Below the pieces are notes generated by a model. The model saw nothing but the letters and a program-made list of their open reading frames with translations. It made no database searches and was not told the DNA's origin. The translations under genes were made by a program, and so were the position numbers. DNA of 64,000 nt. It comes from an uncultured Bacteroidota bacterium (GTDB taxonomy: Bacteria; Bacteroidota; Bacteroidia; Flavobacteriales; Flavobacteriaceae). Below, piece by piece: positions 1 through 9,426 of the stretch. The stretch's first letter is position 1, and every line of letters begins with the position of its first letter. The DNA lies in assembly GCA_902618245.1 (NCBI GenBank), contig CACMZR010000005.1, positions 1-64,000 of the forward strand, read 5' to 3'.

Positions 1-284
1 TTAAACATAAACGCTCAAAGCATAGACTTACGAATCCTAAAATGCTAGACATTTATAAAAAAATTCTAAAAGACAATGGTATTGTTCATCTTAAAACAGA
101 TAGTGAATTCTTTTTTGGTTATACAATTGGTATTGTTTCTCAACTCGGTAAAGTTATTTATGCCCATAACAATATTTATAGCAATTCAACTGCACCAAAA
201 GATGCGGTTGCTGTTCAGACTTTTTATGAAAAGATCTTCATTAATCAAAATAAACCTATAGCCTATATGCAATTCCGATTTTAA
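1..284 (+). CDS. trmB: tRNA (guanine-N7-)-methyltransferase, C-terminal part
   Basis: This is the 3' end of a gene cut by the window edge. The open frame runs from base 3 with no start inside the window; the visible segment begins KHKRSKHRLTNPKMLD. KRSKHRL and the following LDIYKKILKDNGIVHLKTDS are the typical C-terminal core of TrmB, which uses S-adenosylmethionine to methylate G46 of the tRNA variable loop in the cytoplasm. The ATG at 42 is internal and is not the start. The TAA stop is directly followed by the ATG of the next gene, so the two are probably co-transcribed and translationally coupled. Confidence 0.85.
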   Translation, partial: KHKRSKHRLTNPKMLDIYKKILKDNGIVHLKTDSEFFFGYTIGIVSQLGKVIYAHNNIYSNSTAPKDAVAVQTFYEKIFINQNKPIAYMQFRF

Positions 285-620
285 ATGAGTAAAAATGATT
301 TTTTTGATAAGGTTTACAAAGTAGTAAGAAAGATTCCTGAGGGAAAGGTTACATCTTACGGTGCTATAGCAAGTTATTTGGGAGCCAAAAAAAGTGCAAG
401 ACTTGTTGGTTGGGCTATGAATGCCTCCCATGGAGATAATTCAATACCGGCCCACAGAGTAGTTAATAGAATAGGTCTTTTAACTGGTAAACATCATTTT
501 GGAGGGACAAAAGTTATGCAACAGCTTCTTGAGAATGAAGGAATTGTAATTAAGGCCAATAAAATTCAAAACTTAGAAAATTTTTTTTGGGATCCTAGAA
601 AAAGTTTACCACCTGTTTAA
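285..620 (+). CDS. alkyltransferase-like protein (MGMT DNA-binding domain, no acceptor cysteine)
   Basis: The 111-residue protein consists of only the DNA-binding domain of O6-alkylguanine-DNA alkyltransferases. The helix-turn-helix and arginine-finger region is seen in VRKIPEGKVTSYGAIASYLG and in GWAMNAS. The active-site motif that is PCHRV in true transferases reads PAHRVV, so the alkyl-accepting cysteine is replaced by alanine. Such ATL proteins bind O6-alkylguanine lesions without repairing them and hand them to other repair systems; that role is known for the family and inferred here. The start ATG abuts the trmB stop, and no other start is needed. Confidence 0.82.
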   Translation: MSKNDFFDKVYKVVRKIPEGKVTSYGAIASYLGAKKSARLVGWAMNASHGDNSIPAHRVVNRIGLLTGKHHFGGTKVMQQLLENEGIVIKANKIQNLENFFWDPRKSLPPV

Positions 621-680
621 TTCAAAATATTTTCAGAAGTTTAATCCTTAGTACTATCTTTACGGCTTTACTGATCACCA

Positions 681-1814
681 ATGAAAATTAATAAAGAAAA
701 CGTATTAAAAGCTTTGGAATCAATCTCCGCTCCAGGAGAGGGGAAAAATATTGTTGAAAGTAAAGCTGTTTTGAATGTAATGACTTTTGGTGACCAAATT
801 GATATAGACCTTAAACTCGAAAACCCTACTTTGCAGGCTAGAAAAAAAATAGAGGTCAATATTCTAAAAATTATTCATGAACAAGTTTACGAAAAGGCAA
901 AAATTAAAGTAAATTTTAAAATATTGCCATCTAAAAAGTCCGAAAATAGGACCAAAGTAATGTCTATTCCTGGCATTCAAAATGTGATTGCTATATCATC
1001 TGGAAAGGGTGGTGTTGGGAAATCAACTGTAACTGCTAATATTGCTGTAACACTTTCAAAAATGGGTTGTAAAGTAGGTGTTTTAGATGCGGATATATAT
1101 GGACCTTCTATTCCTACAATGTTTGATGTGGATGGTGCGAGACCACGTTCCATCGAAGTTGATGGTAAATCCAAAATGAAGCCCATTGAAAATTACAATG
1201 TAAAAGTTCTTTCAATAGGATTTTTTACTAAACCTGATCAAGCTGTAATTTGGAGAGGGCCTATGGCTTCAAAAGCTTTAAATCAAATGATTTTTGATGC
1301 CGCTTGGGGTGATCTAGATTTCTTGATTGTTGATTTACCCCCAGGGACAGGAGATATTCATCTCAGTATTGTTCAATCACTCCCTTTAACAGGAGCAGTT
1401 GTCGTAAGTACACCACAAAACGTTGCTCTGTCAGATGCTAAAAAAGGAATAACTATGTTTCAAAATAAAAACATTAAAGTTCCCGTTTTGGGAATAGTAG
1501 AAAATATGAGTTATTTTTCACCTCCAGAGTTACCCGAAAATAAATATTACATTTTTGGAAAGCGCGGTGCAGAATATCTTGCAAACGACAAAAAAGTTCC
1601 TTTTTTGGGTTCTATTCCTATAGTTCAAAGTGTAAGAGAAGCATCTGATTATGGACATCCTGCATCACTACAGGAAAATTCAAGTATTGCTAAGGAATTT
1701 GAAAATGTAACAAAAAATCTTGTTTCAGAAGTTCTTTTGAGAAATAAAAATTTACCCCCTACAAAAGTCGTGGAAATTACTAATTTAGTGGGCTGTGAGG
1801 CAATAAAATCGTAA
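681..1814 (+). CDS. Mrp/ApbC-type iron-sulfur cluster carrier P-loop ATPase
   Basis: The 377-residue protein has an N-terminal MIP18/DUF59 domain (about 1-85) and a ParA-like P-loop domain with deviant Walker A GKGGVGKST (near residue 110) and the PPGTGD motif. The family loads Fe-S clusters onto target proteins in the cytoplasm. The CxxC pair that follows ENMS in many Mrp proteins is absent: this sequence reads ENMSYFSPPELP. It sits 4 to 8 bases upstream of a NifU-domain gene and a ferredoxin, which fits an Fe-S maturation operon. The symbol apbC or mrp would be reasonable. Confidence 0.9.
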   Translation: MKINKENVLKALESISAPGEGKNIVESKAVLNVMTFGDQIDIDLKLENPTLQARKKIEVNILKIIHEQVYEKAKIKVNFKILPSKKSENRTKVMSIPGIQNVIAISSGKGGVGKSTVTANIAVTLSKMGCKVGVLDADIYGPSIPTMFDVDGARPRSIEVDGKSKMKPIENYNVKVLSIGFFTKPDQAVIWRGPMASKALNQMIFDAAWGDLDFLIVDLPPGTGDIHLSIVQSLPLTGAVVVSTPQNVALSDAKKGITMFQNKNIKVPVLGIVENMSYFSPPELPENKYYIFGKRGAEYLANDKKVPFLGSIPIVQSVREASDYGHPASLQENSSIAKEFENVTKNLVSEVLLRNKNLPPTKVVEITNLVGCEAIKS

Positions 1815-1817
1815 GAG

Positions 1818-2063
1818 ATGAATACTGAGGAAATAGAATCAAAAATACATATAGCTCTAGAGGAAATTAGACCTTTTTTAAATTCAGATGGTGGGGATAT
1901 TTCTCTAGTTTCTATTGATGACGGCAAACATGTTAAGGTTCAACTTCATGGCGCTTGTGCTGGTTGTTCTGTAAATCAAATGACCCTTAAAACTGGGGTT
2001 GAAATGACCATTAAAAAGCATGTTCCACAAATTGAAACAGTCACCAGTATTGATCCTGAATAA
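1818..2063 (+). CDS. NifU C-terminal domain protein (Fe-S scaffold)
   Basis: The 81-residue protein is a stand-alone NifU C-terminal domain. The N-terminal signature IRPFLNSDGGDISLVSID is followed by the cluster-binding CAGC (CxxC) near residue 46. It is expected to hold a 4Fe-4S or 2Fe-2S cluster and transfer it to apoproteins. It begins 3 bases after the Mrp-type gene and ends 3 bases before the ferredoxin, so the three genes form one operon. The length is normal for single-domain NfuA-like proteins of Bacteroidota. Confidence 0.9.
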   Translation: MNTEEIESKIHIALEEIRPFLNSDGGDISLVSIDDGKHVKVQLHGACAGCSVNQMTLKTGVEMTIKKHVPQIETVTSIDPE

Positions 2064-2066
2064 AAA

Positions 2067-2390
2067 ATGGATAAAGATATTACTATCCATTTAACAGATA
2101 GGAACGGGAATTTACATAAATTAAATGCTCCTGTCGATATGCAGCTAAACTTGATGGATCTATGCAAGGTTTATAATTTTCCCGTCGAAGGTATTTGTGG
2201 TGGAATGGCGCTTTGTGCTTCATGTCAATGCTATGTAACAAGTAGCCATTCAATACCTGAAAAGTCTGAGGATGAGAAAGCCATGCTAGCTGAGGCATTT
2301 AATGTAAGAGAAAACAGTCGTCTAGGTTGTCAAATTTTTCTAACACAGGAATTGAATGGCCTTTGCATTACATTAGCTCCTGAAGAATGA
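2067..2390 (+). CDS. 2Fe-2S ferredoxin (adrenodoxin type)
   Basis: The 107-residue soluble protein has the vertebrate/ISC-type 2Fe-2S pattern C-x5-C-x2-C in CGGMALCASC (near residues 44-53) and a fourth cysteine in LGCQIFL near residue 90. Electron-transfer ferredoxins of this type serve Fe-S cluster assembly or P450-like enzymes. Its position as third gene after an Mrp-type ATPase and a NifU-domain protein favours the Fe-S assembly role, which is an inference from context. Confidence 0.9.
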   Translation: MDKDITIHLTDRNGNLHKLNAPVDMQLNLMDLCKVYNFPVEGICGGMALCASCQCYVTSSHSIPEKSEDEKAMLAEAFNVRENSRLGCQIFLTQELNGLCITLAPEE

Positions 2391-2421
2391 ATTTGACTGG
2401 TATTTTAATTTTCCTTACCAA

Positions 2422-3072
2422 ATGAAGCACGAACTCGCTTTATTTGACTTAGACGGAGTGATAGTTGATACTGCTAAATATCATTTTATTTCTTGGCGTA
2501 AAATTGCAAAATGTTTTAATTATGAATTAAAAGTAGAAGATAATCGAAAATTAAAGGGACTGAGTCGTGCAGATTCTTTAAATCAAATTCTAAACTTAGC
2601 TAATATAACTTTAGATCCCAGCTCCTTTAAAATTTATCTTGAAAAGAAAAACCAAGACTACCTTAGTTATGTTAGAGAGATTACAGTTGATGATATCCTA
2701 CCAGGAATTTTAGAAGCATTAGATTTTCTAGATAAAAGAAGGATAAAAATAGCTTTAGGATCTGCTAGTAAAAATGCTAGATTAATTCTTGACCAATTAG
2801 AAATTACTTCTTTTTTCAAAATTATTGTTGACGGAAATCAGCTAAAAAAAAGTAAACCTCATCCTGAGGTTTTTTTAAAAGCTAGTATGGAAATGGGTAT
2901 AACTTCAAAAAAATGTGTCGTTTTCGAAGACTCTCAGGCTGGTATTATAGCAGCTAAAGCAGCTGGAATGACAGCGGTAGCTATTGGAGATAAAAATGAT
3001 TTTGCAAATTACGATTATTGTTATCCGAATTTTTCGTCAATAAATACTAATGAGTTAGAGATGCTGTTTTAG
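2422..3072 (+). CDS. pgmB: beta-phosphoglucomutase (HAD superfamily)
   Basis: The 216-residue HAD protein has motif I FDLDGVIVDT (residues 8-17, nucleophile Asp followed by acid/base Asp), SAS motif II (LGSASKNA) and a C-terminal FEDSQAGIIAAKAAGM acidic motif. The cap region KGLSRADSLNQIL is characteristic of beta-PGM, which interconverts beta-glucose 1-phosphate and glucose 6-phosphate. The next gene is a GH65 phosphorylase, which makes beta-glucose 1-phosphate, so the pair forms a cytoplasmic maltose route. Confidence 0.9.
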   Translation: MKHELALFDLDGVIVDTAKYHFISWRKIAKCFNYELKVEDNRKLKGLSRADSLNQILNLANITLDPSSFKIYLEKKNQDYLSYVREITVDDILPGILEALDFLDKRRIKIALGSASKNARLILDQLEITSFFKIIVDGNQLKKSKPHPEVFLKASMEMGITSKKCVVFEDSQAGIIAAKAAGMTAVAIGDKNDFANYDYCYPNFSSINTNELEMLF

Positions 3073-3114
3073 AATTAAAATAAAATTATAAATTGCTTTA
3101 TATGACATTTTCAA

Positions 3115-5394
3115 ATGCAGAAAGTACATTATAAAATAGATCCTTGGAAAATAATAGAAAAAGATTTTGATTCTTCCAAAGTCAAAGCTTCGGAAAGTAT
3201 TTTTAGTTTAGGAAATGGATATATGGGCCAACGTGCAAATTTCGAGGAGCATTACTCAGGGACTTCTTTTCAGGGCAGTTATATAGGGGGTATTTATTAT
3301 CCAGATAAAACTAAAGTGGGTTGGTGGAAAAACGGATATCCAGAATATTTTGCAAAAGTTCTGAATTCCCCTAGTTGGATTGGGATCCACATCAATGTCA
3401 ATGGTTTTCCACTTGATTTGAATAAATGCTTAGAAGTTTCAAACTTTAAAAGAATTCTTGACATGAAGTCTGGTATCTACATACGATCATTTGAAGCACA
3501 ACTTACTCATAGTATTAGAATTGCTGTTGAGGTAAAGCGCTTTTTATCAATGGATAAAAACGAATTAGGGGTTATAAATTATAAAATAAAATCATTACAG
3601 GGTAAATCCAAATTAACTATTGAATCATTCATTGATGGTAACATTAATAATGAAGATTCAAATTGGAGTGACCCTTTTTGGAAACATAGAGGTTCAGTTT
3701 GCTCCCAAGATTTAATTTTACTTAATTCTCAGACGTTAAAAACAAAATTTGATATTGCAACGTATGCTCAAACTGAACTATTAAATCATTCTGGACACCG
3801 TTTATCAAAATTTAACTTTAGTGAAAAAGAATTTAGAATAAGTCAAACTAAAGAACATGACTTGAATGAGCTTGAGCATTGTACCATTTTAAAATATGGG
3901 GGTTATATTAATGGATTAAATCATAATCGAAACAAGTTTGAAAAAATCGCAGAAGATACAGTTAAATATGCCTCTGACAAAGGTTTTAAAATTCTAGAAG
4001 ATGATCATCGAAAAGTTTGGTCGGAAATATGGGATCAATCTGATATTGAAATTGTAGGAGATGATAAAGCTCAACAGGGTATACGATTTAATATTTTCCA
4101 ACTTAATCAAACTTATGATGGAAGAGATTCGAGACTAAATATTGGTCCTAAAGGATTTACAGGCGAAAAGTATGGAGGAAGCACATATTGGGATACTGAA
4201 GCCTATTGTTTACCCTTTTATATGGCCACCAAAAGTCATAAAGTTGCTCGTAATTTACTTAAATATCGATATGATCATTTAGAAAAGGCTATAGAAAATG
4301 CTGAAAAATTAGGTTTTAAGAATGGATCAGCTTTATATCCTATGGTAACAATGAATGGTGAGGAGTGCCATAATGAATGGGAAATAACTTTTGAGGAAAT
4401 ACACAGAAACGGTGCAATTGCATATGCTATTTTCAATTATGAAAGATTTACTGGAGATCTTACTTATATACCTGAAATGGGCCTTGAAGTGCTAATTGCA
4501 ATTTCAAGATTTTGGGCTGAACGCGTTAATTATTCAGAAAACAAAAAAGCCTATGTTATTTTAGGTGTTACAGGGCCTAATGAATATGAAAATAATGTAA
4601 ACAACAATTGGTATACAAATTATTTAGCACAGTGGTGTTTGCAATATACTACTAGGGAAATTCTAAAGATCAAAAAAATGCATCCCCAGCATTGGAATAG
4701 AATAAAAGAAAAAGTTTCATGGCAAGAATCTGAAATTGATAAATGGAATCAAATTGCAACCCAGATCCACTTTCCAAGACATCCAGAAAATGATATTTTT
4801 TTACAACAAGATGGTTTTTTAGATAAAATTATAATTCCAGCAAGTACAATAGATAAAAGTGAAAGACCAATTAATCAGCATTGGTCATGGGATAGAATTC
4901 TGCGCTCACCATTTATTAAACAGGCAGATGTTTTGCAGGGTTTATTCCTTTTTGAAGAAAATTTTGATTACGAGTTCATTAAGAAGCATTTTGATTTTTA
5001 TGAACCTTTAACTGTTCATGAATCATCACTTTCTGCATGCGTACATTCTATTTTGGCATCTCGTTTAGGTAGAATAGAAAAAGCGTATTCACTTTATCTT
5101 AGGACTTCTCGTTTGGATTTGGATGATTATAATAAAGAAGTTGAAGAGGGACTTCATATTACAAGTATGGCTGGAACATGGATGAGTTTAGTTCAAGGTT
5201 TTGGAGGTGTTCGTGTTATTAACGATCAATTGCACATAGATTCAATTCTTCCAAAATCATGGGAAAAGTATAATTTTAAAATCAACTACAGAAACACTTC
5301 TATAAATGTTGAAGTTGATATGAAAAAGGTAAACATAATTCATTCAAATCCAAGCCTTGAAATTTACTGTCATGGAGAACTAGTCAATATTTAA
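3115..5394 (+). CDS. glycoside hydrolase family 65 phosphorylase (maltose phosphorylase-like)
   Basis: The 759-residue protein has no signal peptide. The N-terminal super-sandwich carries SLGNGYMGQRANFEE, and the (alpha/alpha)6 barrel carries YWDTEAYCLPFY and VTGPNEYENNVNNNWYTN, whose Glu is the general acid of GH65 enzymes. Phosphate attack on maltose gives beta-glucose 1-phosphate and glucose. The neighbouring pgmB supports phosphorylase rather than hydrolase activity. Specificity for maltose versus kojibiose, trehalose or nigerose cannot be read from sequence alone; the alpha-amylases downstream favour maltose. Confidence 0.88.
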   Translation: MQKVHYKIDPWKIIEKDFDSSKVKASESIFSLGNGYMGQRANFEEHYSGTSFQGSYIGGIYYPDKTKVGWWKNGYPEYFAKVLNSPSWIGIHINVNGFPLDLNKCLEVSNFKRILDMKSGIYIRSFEAQLTHSIRIAVEVKRFLSMDKNELGVINYKIKSLQGKSKLTIESFIDGNINNEDSNWSDPFWKHRGSVCSQDLILLNSQTLKTKFDIATYAQTELLNHSGHRLSKFNFSEKEFRISQTKEHDLNELEHCTILKYGGYINGLNHNRNKFEKIAEDTVKYASDKGFKILEDDHRKVWSEIWDQSDIEIVGDDKAQQGIRFNIFQLNQTYDGRDSRLNIGPKGFTGEKYGGSTYWDTEAYCLPFYMATKSHKVARNLLKYRYDHLEKAIENAEKLGFKNGSALYPMVTMNGEECHNEWEITFEEIHRNGAIAYAIFNYERFTGDLTYIPEMGLEVLIAISRFWAERVNYSENKKAYVILGVTGPNEYENNVNNNWYTNYLAQWCLQYTTREILKIKKMHPQHWNRIKEKVSWQESEIDKWNQIATQIHFPRHPENDIFLQQDGFLDKIIIPASTIDKSERPINQHWSWDRILRSPFIKQADVLQGLFLFEENFDYEFIKKHFDFYEPLTVHESSLSACVHSILASRLGRIEKAYSLYLRTSRLDLDDYNKEVEEGLHITSMAGTWMSLVQGFGGVRVINDQLHIDSILPKSWEKYNFKINYRNTSINVEVDMKKVNIIHSNPSLEIYCHGELVNI

Positions 5395-5402
5395 GATCTT
5401 AT

Positions 5403-7226
5403 ATGAAATATTTATTTATTTATTTATTATTATCTTTTTTAGCAACAGCTCAAATAGATCGGGTAGAACCACCATTTTGGTGGCAAGGAATGAAAAATAA
5501 TAAGCTGAAAGTTTTATTATATGGAAAAGATGTATCTAAATATGATGTTAAAGTACAGGGTATGAATTTAGTCAGCATAGAAGAGGTTGAAAATAAAAAT
5601 TATCTTTTTCTGAATTTTGATCTCACCAACCAAAAGGCTGGAAATTTTAAAATTAATTTGATTGAAGGAAAAAAAACAAAACACACATTTAGATATGAAA
5701 TTAAAAGGCGAAATAGAAACTTTGATTTTTCAAGCTTTGATTCTTCTGATGTTATTTATCTTTTAATGCCAGATAGATTTGCTAATGGAAACCCATTAAA
5801 TGATTCCCATCCGGACTTAAAAGATAAACTTAATCGCTCCGACAAAGATGGAAGACATGGAGGTGATTTGGAGGGTATTATAAAAAACTTAGACTACATC
5901 GAAGAATTAGGCGCAACCGCTATTTGGTCAACTCCTCTTTGCGAGGACAACGATCCAAGTGTTTCTTATCACACTTATGGCCAAAGCGATTTGTATCGAA
6001 TTGATCCAAGATATGGATCTAATCAAGACTATAAAAGATTGGCTACTAGTCTTCATAAACGAGGCATGAAACTAATTATGGATTATGTAACTAATCATTG
6101 GGGCACTCAACATTGGATGGTTAAAGATCCCCCAACAAAAGATTGGATTCATTATTTTGAAGAGTATACAAACACTAATCATAGAAAAGAGATACATTCT
6201 GATCCATATGCATCAATAATTGATAAAAAGGAATTACTAAAAGGCTGGTTTGTTCCTACTATGGCAGATCTTAATCAAAGTCAACCGAAACTATTGAATT
6301 ATTTGATTCAAAATGCCATTTGGTGGATAGAATTTGCTGGCATTGATGGTTTTAGGGTTGATACATTTCCATACAATAATCCTAAGCCGATGGTTGAATG
6401 GCTAGAAGCTATTCGTCTGGAGTATCCAACATTTAATATTGTTGGTGAAGGATGGATGTATAACAGTATTCATCTTTCATATTGGCAAGAAAACAGTCAA
6501 ATTGCAGCAATACAGGAATTTAATTCAAAGTTACCTAGCGTAAAAGATTTTGCTTTATATAAAGCTTTTACAAAAGCGTTCAGTGAGAGAGATGAGCATT
6601 GGGAGCATGGAATGACTAGAATTTATAAAACATTACAAAATGATTTTCTTTATCCAAATATTAATAATGTTCTGATATTTGCAGAAAATCATGATACTAA
6701 CAGAATAAATGATTCTTATCCTGAATTTAAGTCATATAAAAGAATAATGGCAGCTTTGATGACTCTAAGAGGAATACCTCAAATTTATTATGGAAGTGAA
6801 ATTGGAATGACTGGAAAAAAGGAAAATGGAGATGGTGATATTAGAAGAGATTTTCCCGGAGGTTGGATTTCTGACAAAAAAAGTGCGTTTAATGAGAAAG
6901 AAAGAACCCCATTTCAAAAATCATATTTCAATTTTACAAAAAAATTGATTAACTGGCGCCGAACTAAAAGTGTTATCCATAAAGGTAAAACTCTTCATTA
7001 TGTTCCAGAAAACGACGTTTATGTGTATTTTAGATATTCAGAAAAAAGTTGTGTAATGGTAATTATTAATAATAGCCCCAAAAAACAAAATCTTTCTCTC
7101 GACAGATTCCATGAAGGAATTTCAGGAAGAACAAATGGTTATGAAATAATATCCGAAAAACAAATTCACTTAACCAAAAATCTTGAGGTTTCACCTGAAA
7201 CAGCCTATATTATTGAATTACAATAG
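5403..7226 (+). CDS. GH13 alpha-amylase/neopullulanase-like enzyme, exported (SusA-type)
   Basis: The 607-residue protein has an N-terminal hydrophobic signal ending near ATAQ, then a cyclomaltodextrinase-type N-domain (VEPPFWWQGM) and the GH13 barrel. The four conserved regions are visible: DYVTNH, GFRVD with nucleophile D320, GEGW with acid E349, and ENHD with D431. It probably cleaves alpha-1,4-linked malto-oligosaccharides or cyclodextrins in the periplasm, as SusA does. It begins 8 bases after the GH65 gene and lies 3 bases before a second amylase. The window contains no SusC/SusD partner. Confidence 0.88.
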   Translation: MKYLFIYLLLSFLATAQIDRVEPPFWWQGMKNNKLKVLLYGKDVSKYDVKVQGMNLVSIEEVENKNYLFLNFDLTNQKAGNFKINLIEGKKTKHTFRYEIKRRNRNFDFSSFDSSDVIYLLMPDRFANGNPLNDSHPDLKDKLNRSDKDGRHGGDLEGIIKNLDYIEELGATAIWSTPLCEDNDPSVSYHTYGQSDLYRIDPRYGSNQDYKRLATSLHKRGMKLIMDYVTNHWGTQHWMVKDPPTKDWIHYFEEYTNTNHRKEIHSDPYASIIDKKELLKGWFVPTMADLNQSQPKLLNYLIQNAIWWIEFAGIDGFRVDTFPYNNPKPMVEWLEAIRLEYPTFNIVGEGWMYNSIHLSYWQENSQIAAIQEFNSKLPSVKDFALYKAFTKAFSERDEHWEHGMTRIYKTLQNDFLYPNINNVLIFAENHDTNRINDSYPEFKSYKRIMAALMTLRGIPQIYYGSEIGMTGKKENGDGDIRRDFPGGWISDKKSAFNEKERTPFQKSYFNFTKKLINWRRTKSVIHKGKTLHYVPENDVYVYFRYSEKSCVMVIINNSPKKQNLSLDRFHEGISGRTNGYEIISEKQIHLTKNLEVSPETAYIIELQ

Positions 7227-7229
7227 AAC

Positions 7230-8630
7230 ATGAAACAAAATTTTGCACTTTTTTTTATCCTTTTAATTTTATCCTGTCAGTCTGGAAGTGAGGACACTAG
7301 AAAGCCTGAAGATTCAAATTTTCAAGTTAAGCCTATTGAACCCATCACAAAAAATATTATATCCCAATCTGTATTGTATGAAGCCAATATCAGACAATAT
7401 TCAAATGAAGGAACTTTTAATGCTTTTGTTAATGATTTATCTATTATCAAAAAACTAGGAGTTAAGATCCTATGGCTAATGCCAATTAACCCAATTTCTA
7501 CAACAAAAAGTAAGGGACCATTAGGTAGTTATTATGCTGTTTCTGATTACACCAAAGTTAACCCTGAGTTTGGTTCATTAGAAGACTTTAAAAATTTAGT
7601 TGATAAAGCTCATGAATTGGGTATGTATGTTATTTTGGATTGGGTTCCAGGTCATACCGGCTGGGATCATCACTGGATTACTGAAAAGAGTAATTATTAC
7701 CTAAAAAATAAAAAAGGTCAAATTATTGACCCAATAGATTTTAGGACAGGGAAATCTTTTGGTTGGACTGATGTCGCTGATTTAAACTATAATAATATTA
7801 AGATGCGTGAAGAACTTCGAGAGGCAATGATATACTGGGTTAAAGAAACAAAAATTGATGGATACCGAATTGACCAAGCATATGCAGTTCCTCAAGAATT
7901 TTATGATAAAACCTTAAAAGCATTAAGGGAAATAAAGCCATTATTTATTTTAGCAGAGACAGATATTTATCACCCTGGGGGAATAAAATTGGTTAGTAAA
8001 TTTGATGCGACTTATGATTGGCTAGGACATCAACTTGCAAAGGACGTAGCTCAAGGGAAAAAAAATGCTAACGATTATCATAAACATGTTAACAGGACAT
8101 TACGGTTATATGGTACTGATAATATTTTGGTAAATTTTGTTTCTAATCATGACGAAAATTCATGGAATGGAACTGTTGAAGAAAGTTTTGGTAAAGCAGG
8201 TCACACTTTTATGACATTAAACTTCACTCTTCCAGGGATGCCTTTAATTTATTCAGGTCAGGAATATGACTTAGGTAAACGATTACACTTTTTTGAAAAA
8301 GATAGCTTTCCAAAAATAAAAGGTAAAACCATGAATTTACTTAGACAACTTGGATCACTTAAAAACAATCATAGGGCCCTTGAAACAGGTTCTTCAGGAG
8401 GTTCTTACAAACGTATAAATACGACAAGAAATGACAAAATATTAGCTTTTGAAAGAGAAAAATCAGGAGATAAAATTGTAGTACTAGCAAACCTTAGTAA
8501 GGATTATGTTCAATTTACTATGCAATATGACGGAGACTTTCATAGATATCAAGATTTCAAGCGAAAAATCCTATCTTCTTCATACCAATATGATATGAAG
8601 CCCTGGGAATTCTGGATTTTGATTAAATAA
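7230..8630 (+). CDS. GH13 alpha-amylase family lipoprotein
   Basis: The 466-residue protein starts with a lipoprotein signal (lipobox LILSC, Cys16) and a short linker, then a GH13 barrel. Catalytic residues can be placed at D215 (GYRID), E243 (AETD) and D308 (SNHD). Bacteroidota surface or periplasmic lipoprotein amylases of this kind start breakdown of starch-like glucans. Its products would feed the SusA-like enzyme and the cytoplasmic phosphorylase upstream. The N-terminal region lacks a recognisable starch-binding module. An outer-leaflet location is inferred, not shown. Confidence 0.86.
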   Translation: MKQNFALFFILLILSCQSGSEDTRKPEDSNFQVKPIEPITKNIISQSVLYEANIRQYSNEGTFNAFVNDLSIIKKLGVKILWLMPINPISTTKSKGPLGSYYAVSDYTKVNPEFGSLEDFKNLVDKAHELGMYVILDWVPGHTGWDHHWITEKSNYYLKNKKGQIIDPIDFRTGKSFGWTDVADLNYNNIKMREELREAMIYWVKETKIDGYRIDQAYAVPQEFYDKTLKALREIKPLFILAETDIYHPGGIKLVSKFDATYDWLGHQLAKDVAQGKKNANDYHKHVNRTLRLYGTDNILVNFVSNHDENSWNGTVEESFGKAGHTFMTLNFTLPGMPLIYSGQEYDLGKRLHFFEKDSFPKIKGKTMNLLRQLGSLKNNHRALETGSSGGSYKRINTTRNDKILAFEREKSGDKIVVLANLSKDYVQFTMQYDGDFHRYQDFKRKILSSSYQYDMKPWEFWILIK

Positions 8631-8649
8631 AAGTTTTTAAATTATCTAT

Positions 8650-9426
8650 ATGAAAAATAAGAACAGACTTTTAGTTTTAAATTTAACCTTAGTTTTTAAT
8701 CTAATTATGGTTAATTGTACAACGCAGTCATTCCCTATAATTATAGGTCATCGAGGGGCAATGGGATACATAGCTGAAAATACATTGCCATCGATCGAAA
8801 AAGCCATAGATCTAGGAGCAAATGGTGTAGAAATTGATGTTTTTAGATGTGCCAGTGGAGAGCTTGTAGTTTTTCATGACAAAACCTTAGAAAAATTGAC
8901 TAACGCAACTGGTTATATTGAAGCACTAGATATAGACTCTATTCAAAAGATAGAAGTTTTAGAAGGTTTTACCATCCCAACACTAAATGAAGTGTTAGAT
9001 CTTATAAAAGGGCGAATTTTTGTAAACATTGAATTAAAAGGAAGCCAGACGGCCATCAAAACGAATGAAATTTTGACTAACTATTTAAAAAATAACATAT
9101 GGTCTTCTGATAAATTTTTAATCTCAAGTTTTGATTGGGACGAGCTTAAGATATTTCGAAAATTAAATCAGAAAGTACCTGTTGCAGTAATCACAGAAGA
9201 CGATCCATTGGATGCTATTCCTGTAGCCTTGGAATTAAATGCCGTGGCAATTAATCCAGATTATAAAACTCTCAACTCATTTAATATTAAAAAGATCAAA
9301 GAAAAAAAACTTAAAATTTACCCTTGGACAGTAAATGAAATAGATGATATAAATATGATGATTGATTTTCAGGTGGATGGAATAATAACTGACTATCCTG
9401 ATCGTATCCCAAAACCAATAAACTAA
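8650..9426 (+). CDS. glycerophosphodiester phosphodiesterase lipoprotein
   Basis: The 258-residue protein has an N-terminal hydrophobic stretch ending in a VNC lipobox. The mature part has the GDPD signature GHRGAMGYIAENTLPSIEKA, the metal-binding Glu/Asp pair in VEIDVF and the second catalytic His in VFHD. It hydrolyses glycerophosphodiesters to glycerol 3-phosphate and an alcohol outside the cytoplasm. It follows the amylase gene by 19 bases and may ride on that operon, although the function is unrelated. Its stop overlaps the convergent tspO gene by 4 bases. Confidence 0.88.
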   Translation: MKNKNRLLVLNLTLVFNLIMVNCTTQSFPIIIGHRGAMGYIAENTLPSIEKAIDLGANGVEIDVFRCASGELVVFHDKTLEKLTNATGYIEALDIDSIQKIEVLEGFTIPTLNEVLDLIKGRIFVNIELKGSQTAIKTNEILTNYLKNNIWSSDKFLISSFDWDELKIFRKLNQKVPVAVITEDDPLDAIPVALELNAVAINPDYKTLNSFNIKKIKEKKLKIYPWTVNEIDDINMMIDFQVDGIITDYPDRIPKPIN

